Shown here one piece after another: positions 45,966 through 56,520 of a stretch of DNA of 64,000 nucleotides. The stretch spans positions 4,965,053 through 5,029,052 of the forward strand of contig CM055109.1 in assembly GCA_029204225.1 (NCBI GenBank). Direction: 5' to 3'. The notes below the pieces were generated by a model. The model saw only the letters and a list, made by a program, of their open reading frames with translations. It was not told the DNA's origin and searched no databases. Origin of the DNA: Diphasiastrum complanatum. Lineage: Eukaryota; Streptophyta; Lycopodiopsida; Lycopodiales; Lycopodiaceae. Within the stretch, counting starts at the first letter, position 1; every line of letters starts with the position of its first letter. The translations under genes were made by a program, and so were the position numbers.

Positions 45966-46953
45966 ATGTTGCCCAGAAATTCATGTTGGACCTATTGGAC
46001 ATCATATCAAGACTTGCAATGGTCCTAACAATGGAGCTCGAAATGGTCGTCACGAATGGATGAATGCTAAAGTTGAGAAAGTAGTTGTTCCTGTCAAGTC
46101 CTATCATCTCAAGGATAGATTAGCACGTCCCGTGGATCATGACAAAAGGTTGTATTACAAAAGAATACCGTCAATTGTCGAACTTTGCATTCAAGCAGGG
46201 GTAGATATGCCAGAATATCCAACACTGAGGAAAAGTCGTCCTATCGGAGCCATTCAAGCTGATGTACAAGAAGGGAGAGACACCTTGAAACAAGCAAATG
46301 AAAGCATTGATCTGGTTATAAATAAAGGGTGGTCTGAAATGACTAATGTGCATTGTAAGTATAAGGATGACACGTCTGCAGGGAAGTCCTTGCATATTTC
46401 TACCTTAAAAGAGCCCTCAAATTTTCCGGGTTCTGAATGCATAGCTCCGGATATGGGTCTACAACAAGTCATGGAAAGCAGTAATGATTCAGCTAATGAT
46501 GAGAGAGTAACAGAGTTTTTGGATGTTTTGGAATCAGACACACAAATTACTGCTGAAAAGACTCTAGAAGCATGGACGATAATGAGGATTGGGGTTCGGA
46601 AGCTGATGGATAAATACCCTGTGAAGGTATGTGGTTATTGCACTGAAGTACATGTAGGACCTGTTGGCCATAAAGTCAGGCTATGCAAGGCGTATAAGAA
46701 TCAAATGCGAGGAGGACATCATGGATGGCAACAGGCAGCTCTGCATGATATCATTCCTCACCAGTATGTTTGGCATGTCCCAGATGTTAATGGGCCTCCA
46801 TTAGCACACGAGCTGAGAAAATATTATGGACAAGTGCCTGCTGTGGTGGAACTATGCGTGCAAGCTGGAGCTAGCATTCCACATGCATGGAGGCCTTTTA
46901 TGAGGCTTGATGTGGCTATACCTCTTCTTGAGGAATGTGATATGGTTGTGTAA
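45966..46953 (+). CDS. APO-family organelle RNA-binding protein, last exon
   Basis: Two APO motifs are present. The first spans the splice junction: CCPEIHVGPIGHHIKTCNG (45967-46024), then GRHEWMNAKVEKVVVPVKSY and IPSIVELCIQAGVDMPEYP. A variable acidic spacer follows. The second is KVCGYCTEVHVGPVGHKVRL followed by C (46625-46685), then GHHGWQQAALHDIIPHQYVW and QVPAVVELCVQAGASIPHAW, ending at TAA 46951-46953. Cys-x2-Cys...GH...C positions are intact in motif 2; motif 1 has C-C plus the exon-1 Cys. The two visible exons give about 440 codons, the usual size of APO proteins without transit peptide. I cannot say whether it is APO1-4 or plastid versus mitochondrial. Confidence 0.95.
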
Positions 46954-48743
46954 ATAGTCATCATTAAGCTTGCTCGAGGATTTTAAGATGGATCCCAGCT
47001 AAGTCACAATATTCACAACCCAGGGGGCAAATTAGATTTTCAGTTTTTTTCATCTTATATGTGCATGTGAGCCTGAGTGGAATCGAGCTCCAGAGCTCCG
47101 GAGCTGCCAACCAACAGGACATTGATTTTATTCACATCTTGCAAACGCACCCATCAATAAACCGAGAACAGAAATGTAAAACCTAAATTTATGCATATTA
47201 TAACAATTCTCAAGGCAGATTACAAGAAGAAATCCTCTGAGATGAGCTATTCACTAAAAAGAGTCACATTTGTCATCTTCTAAAAGATTTCATAGTTTGT
47301 ACCTGAAAAAGATAGCGTGTTTGGAAACTTTCATCTGGTTAAAGAATCAAACATGCAAATTAGTCTTTTCAAGGAAAGAATTCCAGCTAAATTGGTCAAA
47401 GATTTCAAGAGCCCACAAAACTTGAGAGATTACATTGATAATTACGGGTAATTGGAGAGAGAATCACACGATTGAATTTAAAATTCCAAGATCCAAAGTA
47501 TTTTTTCTTGACCTTCTACTGACTAGGTGCTTGACACATGTTACACAACAATTTTCAGCTGGTGATGTGGATGATCTGCAACAGCACCAAGAGACCCTAA
47601 GGAGTTGCTTTGTTATGTTGTGTGTGTAGCTGGGTGAGCAGACAGGTTCTTTTAAGAGTAAAATTTAACCAACCATCTACATCTGATGACGGAATTTTCA
47701 TTGTCTTTGTTTTACTTCTAAGAAACAAGACAATTGACAAAGTGCACATTAATTTATATAAATCGTCTTTGATTCATTCTACTCCATGACTTGAAGTATT
47801 CTAGCATTTCAAAATGGATGTTTTTCTTCATATTTAGCGTACAAAAGAGCTCTAAGAGCTTTTCTCTTATTAAATCTTTACTGGAACTTTTGGCTCAAAA
47901 AATTGTTGTTTTGAGCACCTACACACATTTCATCCTTTGTAGCTTTGTACCAAGTAAAATCGCAGCTACATTTACGAAGTTTTAAATGGCCATTGAACAT
48001 CTTCGAGAAAAATGTCACGTTGTAATTTCAACAAGCATAACTTATGCCTATAATAATGTCCTAGTAACCAGCACAATTGTGATATGTTTTATTCAATACT
48101 ACAATGTTCAAACCATTGAAGTCCAAGAACAATATTCATAGGATGCTATTAATGGAGTCTCAAACTCCAAATGTAAGCAATTTTGAACAGATTTTTGCGA
48201 GTTTTGTACACGAACTAGTGAATAATATACTTCCTTTTTAGATTGCGATAAACTTAGCTCAAATAATGCTTCCAAGCTATCAAAATGTATTTATTGAATC
48301 AATTTTAAGTTGGACATTGTTATTTTGTACAAAACCCTAGTGAAATATGTCGACTTATTGTTTGTTTTTAGCCATACCAAATGACGCCTTAAGTGTAATT
48401 CTTTAAAATCCTAATTTATATCTCCAGAAATGAGTTTCTTCTTATAAGATAAAATCAATCTAGTGTACAATGACATAACATAAATACACTTCTCAAGGTC
48501 TTGAGTCGTGTCATGACTTATAGTGGAATATTCCTTAACACAAAAATATAGTTTTAGAGGTTATAAATTGTGTAAGCCTGACCTTATACTTAAAATCTTC
48601 TCTAAGAACTTTACAAGGCTTGTGAGCTTATGTGACTTGATTCGTCCAAAACTAGCTTTAGCCGTTTTATGTGATTGCCAATTCTCTTTCTATGGCAATT
48701 TATTCTTTTGATGAAACGATATAGAATATGATGCTAATTTTTT
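46954..48743. other. APO 3' region and intergenic sequence
   Basis: No gene recognised; AT-rich with scattered short frames. Poly-A signal not assigned. Confidence 0.4.
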
Positions 48744-49214
48744 TCAAAAAGCCAGCAAATTTTTAGAAGTGTGAACTAAGTCGAAAATGAATGGACTTCT
48801 AGCATGCTTGCTGATAATACAGCTTTCGCATGGAGAACTTGATTTGCTAATTTGAGGCAGATCTTGTACCAAACTTTGTTTTGACATTTGTTGAATATTA
48901 TTGAAGTTGAGATGGCTTAATTTGAGATGCCATAGCATATCATTTGATTCAGACGTAGTGATGTAAAGAGCTTGACTGTTAGAAGAGTATCAGTGGCTGA
49001 GCTTGTATAAATTGTCTTTTCTTCTCTCGAAAGCTAGAGCTTTACGAGACTTGTCAAAGGTTGTGCAGCCATTTGTGTCAAATTCGACCCTCTGACCTGA
49101 ATTAGTGATTATGCTAACTAAAAGCAAATTCTTGGTCGGATTTGGAACATGGAGAACGTTGGATAGCAACTTGACTTCACCCTTGTTGTTGGGTCGAAAA
49201 ACTAGTTGAAGCAC
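48744..49214 (-). pseudogene. Ty1/copia protease end and GAG-pre-integrase fragment
   Basis: The minus strand reads VKLLSNVLHVPNPTKNLLLV and SIITNSGQRVEFDTNGC (end of protease). Then come LWHLKLSHLNFNNIQQMSKQ and CESCIISKHARSPF, the GAG-pre-integrase HxxxH...CxxC zinc module, where the usual LGH is LSH. A stop and frame change lie between. Integrase and the rest are absent. Confidence 0.9.
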
Positions 49215-49260
49215 TATGTGCTTTGTTGTTGGTATTGTTTCTTCTTTTCATTATTATATT

Positions 49261-49720
49261 TCAAAGTTCTGCAGCAGAGCTAAGATTCGACCCAGAGCCA
49301 AAATTCGACCTTGAGCCATAAGTCGACCCTGGCTGCATATTACTCTTCTTTTTGAAAATATCTACAACTAACTAGCATTGAATGTTATCTTCTATATTAA
49401 TTACAACCGTCTTGTAACTATAAATAAAGGTACAAAATAGGCGGACTCCCGACGCGAAGTCGTTGGGTTGGGTTTCCGACCGACAATATTGAAATTTTAC
49501 AGTGGGTCGGATTTTATACAAAGGATCAAAAAATTTACACCTGGTCGAAAAATATGCCGAGGGTCAAATTTTTTGGGGTCGAAAAAATTAGACCCGATCC
49601 GATCCAGGGTCGAACACGATTCGATCCGATCTAGGCTCGAACACACCTGGATAATCTAGTGAAGGGTCAAAAAAATCCGAACCAATCCAACCCGACCCAG
49701 GGTCGAAAAAATCTATGTTT
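49261..49720. repeat. TCGA/GGGTCGAAAAAA-rich degenerate repeat region
   Basis: Left part (49285-49330): three degenerate units of about 20 bp around ATTCGACC, GAGCCA and CGACCCT. Right part (49495-49720): repeated words GGGTCGAAAAAAT, GGTCGAACACGATTCGATCC, GATCCGATCCAGG and CCCGACCCAGG. A TATA-like ACTATAAATAAAGG lies between them near 49417. An open frame here (49468-49659) is repeat-derived. It may be LTR sequence, as the copia LTR at 26355 is also TCGA-rich. Confidence 0.6.
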
Positions 49721-49739
49721 TGAACGGCTTTTCAGGATG

Positions 49740-50300
49740 CTCATTAATAAATGGATTTGAGACTGAGCATTGAAATCCAACAGCATCTGCTGGCTGATCT
49801 TATGGTGAATCCAATCACTGATGGCTACTTCCTAGAGCCATTGAAAGTTTGAAGATAGTCACTCACACTTTTGCTGGCCACGTTATGTGAAGAGATCACT
49901 CCCTGTTGGTCGCTTCAGAGCATTTGAAACCATGACCATGATCATTGACTATGATAATGATTATTTTACCATGACCATGATAAAAGTCAATATCATAGTC
50001 AATATAATTGATCATGGTCATAGTCAATATCATGGTCAACTTTTACCTTGACCCTGATTATGACTATGATCTTCATGGCCATATTTGGTGATAAACCCAT
50101 TACATGATGGTTGCCTCTTTGAGAAGTCATGAGATGTGACATCGAAGTTTGCTGGCCATGTTATGTGATGAAACCATTTTATGATGGCTACCTTCCTAAG
50201 ATTTGTAAGTTATGTGATAACTATGATTGCTAGCTGAGAAATCACCAGTCCCTTGCACCTTGCATGTGACATGGCGGCAGCTTAAGAGTAGATGACATGG
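49740..50300. repeat. Degenerate repeats including ATGACCATGATC block
   Basis: Between 49928 and 50085 the words CATGACCATGATC, GACTATGATAATGATTA, GTCAATATCATAGTC and GATCATGGTCATAGTC recur on both strands, giving an AT-rich, self-complementary block. On both sides a looser unit recurs: CTGGCCA.GTTATGTGA, then ATGATGGCTACCTTCC or similar. No gene. Confidence 0.6.
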
Positions 50301-50463
50301 GTTATGTTGAATGGACTAATGCAACCATCCATTATTCCTCATTGACATGCGGACTTGCAATCTTCAATGACATGCGGACTTGCAATCTATTGTGAAATGG
50401 ACCTTTAATTGTTGAGATATGAGCAATTATTGTGGAAGAAGTGAGGTGTTTGGCTCCGTTGCC

Positions 50464-50583
50464 TACAAAACTAGAGCTATGCTTCTTGGTTTTAAGGGGG
50501 GACCAAACCTGGTACCAAAGAAACTTTGGATGCCAAGCTAATCAATTGAGCCAATCCCTTTGGGTTACAAAACTAGAGCTATG
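50464..50583 (-). mobile_element. Short SINE insertion with 18-bp target-site duplication
   Basis: The direct repeat TACAAAACTAGAGCTATG flanks the insert at 50464-50481 and 50566-50583. The insert, 50482-50565 (84 bp), reads on the minus strand from AACCCAAAGGGATTGGCTCA through AGCTTGGCATCCAAAGTTTC to TTAAAACCAAGAAG. It matches the first 85 bases or so of the SINE at 21281, with the A-box region (TTGGCTCAATTG) and a weaker B-box (CAGGTTTGGTCC). The perfect duplication shows a recent or well-preserved retroposition of a 3'-short copy. Confidence 0.85.
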
Positions 50584-50589
50584 AAGCTT

Positions 50590-51237
50590 TATTAGTAACA
50601 ATTGTTAGAGTCAAACATGGCATGTTGATTGAGTTGTGTGTTTTAGATCTCGACATCAATGATGAATTGGTCAATGATGTGAAGGTTATTTAAAAAAAAA
50701 ACAACCATAGCAATGAAAGACACTTTTTTTAAACAAAAGTTTTATCCACAATGATACTTGAAAACAAAAATATCTACAATCGTAAAAAAAATTTACAATA
50801 TGGATACCCTACAATGATTTATTAAAGAAATCCAAATTGGAAACAATTATTTGAACACTTGAAAGCAATTTCCAATTCAACTTGCAATAGCACAAAAAAT
50901 TCACTGATCACCAAAAATACATATGAATCTATATCTCAAAACCATCTATCAATCAATCTATCCATCTATCATTATCAAAAAATTTCATACATTAATTCAT
51001 TGAACAATTAATTCATATTTAATCTAACCATCAATCAATCTATCAAAAGTATTCATACATCCATCTATCCATTTATTAAAACATAAATCGATATCTTTAG
51101 CAAAACCATTAAACAAAATTTTTATTAAAAAGCTTATATGATGCCTTAACCAAACAATCTATTGCACAAGAAATATATCAAATCTTTCATCAATTAATCC
51201 AAGAAATAATAAAATATTAAGTGTCATCAAATAAGCT

Positions 51238-51242
<5 letters not shown>
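50590..51242. other. AT-rich intergenic sequence
   Basis: Contains a run of ATCTATC/ATCAATC words (about 50930-51070), a degenerate tetranucleotide-like tract. No gene. Confidence 0.4.

Positions 51243-51328
<86 letters not shown>
51243..51328. repeat. (CT)n microsatellite
   Basis: An unbroken CT run of about 85 bp on the plus strand. Confidence 0.95.
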
Positions 51329-51331
<3 letters not shown>

Positions 51332-51610
51332 TTATTGCTATTTTTCCTGTGAAACCTAAAAAAACCCTAGAAGATATAAAACAGTGCCTCTCTCTCTATC
51401 CATGCATGCCTCTCCTTCTCTCTTGCCCTTTTATATCTTTCTCTTTCTAGAAACTTCTCTTTCTATGAATTTCTAAAGTTACATGTTCTCTCTCTAGAAA
51501 TTTCTAAATGCACGTCATTTTCAAGCATTTCAAATGCCCTTCAAATAAATTTTAGAGCAAACGTGGACCAATGAGGATAGACAAAACCTTTTTTTGTCTA
51601 AAATTGCCCA

Positions 51611-51731
<121 letters not shown>

Positions 51732-51734
51732 TAT

Positions 51735-53129
51735 GGTACCTATTGAGACAAAAGAGCACAAAATACAACTACATAGTGGTTTCTTTTTTGTAGTCTCTCA
51801 TTTTTACATGGCATAGCCATGCATGGAAGACCTATAAAATTGCATGATGCTGATGAAAATACCTCTTTGTAAGAGCATGGCTAAGCCACTTGTGGCACAA
51901 CCACATTTTTTTTTTTTTTGAAGATGAATTTATTTTGCCACCCAATTTGAAATTTGAAAATTTTTCCTAGTGTTGTTAGATTTTTTTTGGTGTGACGGAA
52001 AACTTTGCGACATGATTGTTCCACACGTGTGTTGCTTACATCAATATTCATGTCTATATCCATGGCAGGTCTGTTGGGATAGATAGTGTCATGTCCTTGG
52101 CTATTTCTGTGGATAAGTGCCTTAGGGGGTTGTTTTGTGAGTATAAGAATCACATTCGTTCTGAGTACTTATCTAGATTGTTTAAGAATAGTGAGGAGAT
52201 GATGATTCTTGGGAGACCTTAGTGGACAACATGTCTTTCCACACTCCATTTCTAATAACAAAAATGTTCTTGAAGAGGGAAGTATGTTATATCCCTAGTC
52301 AGGGTTATGCAAGAGCTGAATAGGACTAACTGACCTAATTTTAGTAGAATTTACTTAGTATTGAATCTAAGACAGTCCTTGAGGTGAGGCCTAGACTATG
52401 GTATACTATGTGTTGAGGTCAGTCAATGGAGTTTGGAAAAAATTCAACGTTAAAGGATACTTTGTGGGGGCGACCTAAACTTTTAAGGCCCAATGCATGA
52501 TCCGTAAAAATTCCTACAAAGGCATGCAAACAACGCATGATCCATAAGGTCAACGAGTTTTACTATCCATGAATGGTGCCTTATTATATATGCATGGATA
52601 GTTTCTCAAAAGCAAAAGCTAACAAAAATTATATTCAATCCCGTGGTTTAGAGTTCGTCGTCTTTGCACATTGTGATGTTATGGTCTGAAGTTTATATTT
52701 TAGTTTTATATGGAGCCCTTGACATTTTTTGTTGCATTATGTGTTTTCTAAGTTGTATTATTTAATTCTTGAATAAAATTTGTGAGTCTAGATATATTCC
52801 AAGCTCACAAACAGATTTAGACTTTGGTAAAGGGCTCAATTACCCAACACAAAAGTGATTAGGAGACTTTAAAGCTGATGAATGCTTGAATCCCAACATG
52901 CAATCATAGTTTTGAGATTATAAAAACTTTAGCTACTTTTGTGGTAGTGATTGTGATAGTGTAAGTTCTAGCAACTTTTGCACCATTATGGCAAGGCCTT
53001 TGTGGTATAATACCACAACACTCTTGTTTTTCCTAGCAATGTTGTCTAGAAATACCAACAATCCATTTGAATATGTTTCTTAGCTACAACAAGATCAAAT
53101 TCCTCCCGAGAAATGTTTCTTCTCAAGCT

Positions 53130-53136
<7 letters not shown>
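51735..53136. other. Intergenic, no gene recognised
   Basis: A CACACGTGTG palindrome lies at 52022-52031. The frame 52016-52222 has no domain. Nothing else supported. Confidence 0.4.

Positions 53137-53190
<54 letters not shown>
53137..53190. repeat. (CT)n microsatellite
   Basis: A CT run of about 54 bp on the plus strand. Confidence 0.95.
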
Positions 53191-53193
<3 letters not shown>

Positions 53194-54633
53194 CATCGGT
53201 GCCAGAGTATTCTTGAGTGACCAATCCAACTGGCAGCTGCCGGTCTCACTAGTATGCTAAGTTACTTGGCCCAAACATAATGCATTTATTTGTCTATTGT
53301 CATGAAATTCTTCTTAATTAAGGTTTTCGATCCCTTTTCAATTCATCTCTTAGTCCAGAAAACCTAATCTTTTGTAACCCCTTGTTTTCTTTTCAAACGG
53401 ATTGAATTTGTTTCAATATGTGCTGCTCACAAGATTATTGCAACTGCCTTAAGACTTGTTTAAATTTGATATCAGCCTTTGTCCCATCTCTTTATTTCAT
53501 CTTAATAAAACCCCGATTTTTTTCTTACTCTAACGTCATCCATACTAATGCTATAAACTAGATAATGTTCACACGGACTCCAGAGGCAGCATCGGCCAGC
53601 CCTTTCCGAAAATGAGAGGGCTTTTGCAGCTTAGTTCCTGGCTACCACCAACTGGCTGGAAGAGGCAGCTAGTTCCTTCCTTCCTGGCTGTGCTAAGAAG
53701 CTCAACGGGTTTCTCTTGGTGCCTAGGAATTGGTCACAATTTTGCACCATGTGGTTAAAAGCCAGTTTCTGGCACAACTGGATTTCTCATGTGGCATCCA
53801 CAAGAGCCGAGGTAGCAACGAGAGGCAAGTGTGCGCTAGTGATTTCACTAATATGGGAACACTAAACAGACTATAGATTCATGCTCAAAGCTCTTCCTGA
53901 ATTCTGGCTCCTAGCTGCCCAAAAAGCATAAATCCTGAATATTATGTAATATGCTGGCATAAAATTTCATGTCCAGCAATCGACCCTCTCACAAGATTAG
54001 CTGCCTGTTGATTTAGTCCTGGGCCTAATCACCTGACTATAAATTTATGGCCAATAATCCATTTTGCTGTATGTGAATGATTTGCTTCAGCCTACTGCTA
54101 CTCATTCTTGTAGAACATAACACTCTGCTTAAGAATGCTCGTCCTCAGGAATTACCCGAATCCAGTAGTCTAAAGTCCACTACTTTTATGACGAGTTAGA
54201 ATGGAACCTACCATATTTTTCCCTAGTACAGTAGAACATTAATTTTGAGGCATAAACAGCTGTATGACCTCAGTTTACCACATATTACAATCCTTGATTT
54301 CACAACGAAGTTATAGAGATAGATTACAGCTCATAAAAGTCAAGATTGTAGCACATAAAATACTCAGCTCCTAAAAGGAAGTCTTTTTGGTAAAATTTTT
54401 GAGTGCTTCGATACCATTTTCTACTTTAGAACACTCATGGATCAATCATAAAAAATATATGGGCGAGGGCGAATTCATAAGACTGTAAGTCGAGAAAAAT
54501 TTCTAGATTATCTAGAGATCACGTCCTAAATTGTACAGAGTTGCTGTAAGCTGTAAGACAAAGTGGCTTCTAGAAACAAAATGAGTGCTTTAACAGCGTG
54601 CAGTGGCAGTTCCAAAAACTGGGAATCCATAGA
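53191..54633. other. 3' flank of the tetraspanin gene
   Basis: No gene seen. The part close to 54600 is presumably the tetraspanin 3'-UTR on the minus strand; no poly-A signal was chosen. Confidence 0.4.
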
Positions 54634-55698
54634 TTAGACATAGCCCTTCCCGTAGGGAGAAAATGCTCCTTCCCTCCGAGCATTACGAAAAGCACAACAG
54701 CCAATGGAGTACACGACTATGAGAAAGATGAGTATCACAGCGTTTAAGATGGCTGCCTTGTGCCAATCTTGCTTGATATTCTGTAGAAGACCTGCACGAC
54801 ATGAATCGCAACTGAAGCAGAGATTTTGATTGTTCCAAAGTAAGCAGTCCCGATCAGCACTCAGATTGGTAGGATTAACCCACAGCGTTGCATTCTCGAA
54901 TGTGTAACCACATGCAGAAGGTGGTTTGCAGCATCCAGACTGAAAAAAGGAAAAGAGGTAAGCCACGGCACCAAAAGAGCACATTAGACCTGTCCACGTA
55001 AGAAGACCTGGACATAAAAACTAACCTCTTTCTCCTAAAACTTAAGCTACGACAAAGGAATGGATGAAGATACATTGGCCAGCCAGTAGTCTTATGAGAA
55101 TCGAAGGAATCTTATTATTTTTGAACTTCATGCAACGCTTATTATTTTTGAACTTTATGAGACACTTTCATTTGGTTAAGTCTTTTTGCTAGTATAGTAC
55201 CTGGAGAGGGGACAATTGCGAGTTAGAAAAGGCATCCGTTGTCGGATACTCCTCATTCAAAGCGTTGCACACTTGCGTATCGCTGAGGCAACTCTTAATG
55301 CGGTCCCAGTTCTTCATATTGTCAACTTTATTTTGGAGCCAAGTGGAATAATCGCCTAATCTGTACTCTTTGAAGCCTTTGCCTGCTAGTGCATGACCTG
55401 CACCGTCGTGAGTGACCACAAATGCGAACACCGTGAAGCACAGCAGCGACAATATTAGAAGAAACATGACAAACAGGTAGATCCACAACAGACAAGATAT
55501 CCCGAAGCATCCTCCAACAAAGCCGGCTACAGACACTATCAAGAGAAAAACGCCGATAATAATTATCGGCCACTGCAAGAATCTTACACAGTCTGTGTCA
55601 TGCTTGGTAGCTAACCATATTCCTCCTCCTATAATGGGAACTGAAAGTCCAATGGTGGCAAGATTCAGCACTCCAATGAGATAGTTACTAAATTTCAT
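54634..55698 (-). CDS. Tetraspanin (two exons)
   Basis: Coding parts are 55698-55201 and 54939-54634, with a 261-bp GT-AG intron (gtacta...ttttttcag), giving 267 residues, the usual plant tetraspanin length. Tetraspanins are four-pass proteins that organise membrane microdomains and exosome-like vesicles. The start is set at MKFSNYLIGVLNLATIGLSV because plant tetraspanins begin with a short tail before TM1; the frame is open 15 codons further upstream. TM1 residues about 6-28, TM2 about 40-65 (PIIIIGVFLLIVSVAGFVGG), TM3 about 70-95 (LLWIYLFVMFLLILSLLCF). The large extracellular loop carries the plant signature GCCKPPSACGY plus further Cys (CLLWNN, CFSCDSC). TM4 lies near AAILNAVILIFLIVVYSIGC, followed by a short basic tail ending GKGYV. 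A minisatellite lies just upstream of the start. Confidence 0.95.
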
Positions 55699-55899
55699 CT
55701 TATGCACTCTTCGGATCAAATAAAGAGTCTTCTTTTTATCCACCGAGTTTCAGCCAGGGCATACTCCAATATTATTTACAAGCACTTTGTTTCAGATCAT
55801 GCAAAGAACCATTCCAAAGAACTAGAACAACTCTCACACTGCTTCACGCAAATCCACGCGGTATATTACATAATTATCTTATGGCATCTGGCGTTGCCT

Positions 55900-56520
55900 T
55901 GTTGGCTTAATATTATTCCGAATTCAGAAGCTTTCACAGTCTTGCCGCTTCATATGATAGCAGATTCAAGAAATCGTTCAAGATCTTGGGACTTCGGTAA
56001 GCAGTTGCACCCATTGACGAGGTTTTAGCACGGGAAACGTCACTTGTCGCTTAATATCATTTGTAAATTCAGGAAGCTTTCAAGATCTTGTGCAAGAAGG
56101 TTTTGGCACAGGTACACAGCTACTTGTCGCTTAATATTGTTGCAGATTCAACAAGTTTTCAAGATCTTGTATCTTCCAAAAGTATCTGCGCTTATGGACA
56201 AGAGTTTAGCACAGGAAATGCTATTTGTCCCTTGATATTGTTACACATTAGAAAATCTTTTAAGAACTTGTGTCTTTCGAGACCAGCTGCACCAATTGAG
56301 AAGGTTTTAAAACAGAAAACGCTACTTGTCGCTTAATACTACTGCACATTCAAGAAGTTTTCAAGATCTGGTATCTTCCAAAGCAGTTGCATTCACTGGC
56401 AAGGTTTTAGTCGCTTAAGACTATTGCAGATTCGAGAAGCTTTCAAGATCTTGCATGTTTTGAAAGCCGTTGCAGCCATTGACAATATTTCAGCCCAGAA
56501 AACACCAATTATCGCTTCGT
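55900..56520. repeat. Minisatellite, about 80-145 bp unit, seven imperfect copies
   Basis: The word CGCTTAATATT (or a variant) recurs near 55904, 56048, 56128, 56230, 56330, 56412 and 56513. Within units the order is CAGATTCAAGAAG, CTTTCAAGATCTTG, TTCCAAAGCAGTTGC, CCATTGACAAGG and TTTTAGCACAGGAAACGCTA. Copies vary by substitutions and by 20-bp deletions. The array starts about 200 bp upstream of the tetraspanin start codon, so it covers the likely promoter or leader. Confidence 0.85.

Noticed and set aside
49468-49659. 63-codon plus-strand frame in the TCGA-rich region
   Set aside because: Built from repeated GGGTCGA/GATCCGATC words; composition artefact.
54940-55200. Tetraspanin as two separate genes
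   Set aside because: A phase-0 GT-AG intron joins LSPLQ to SGCCKPP exactly at the conserved extracellular loop.
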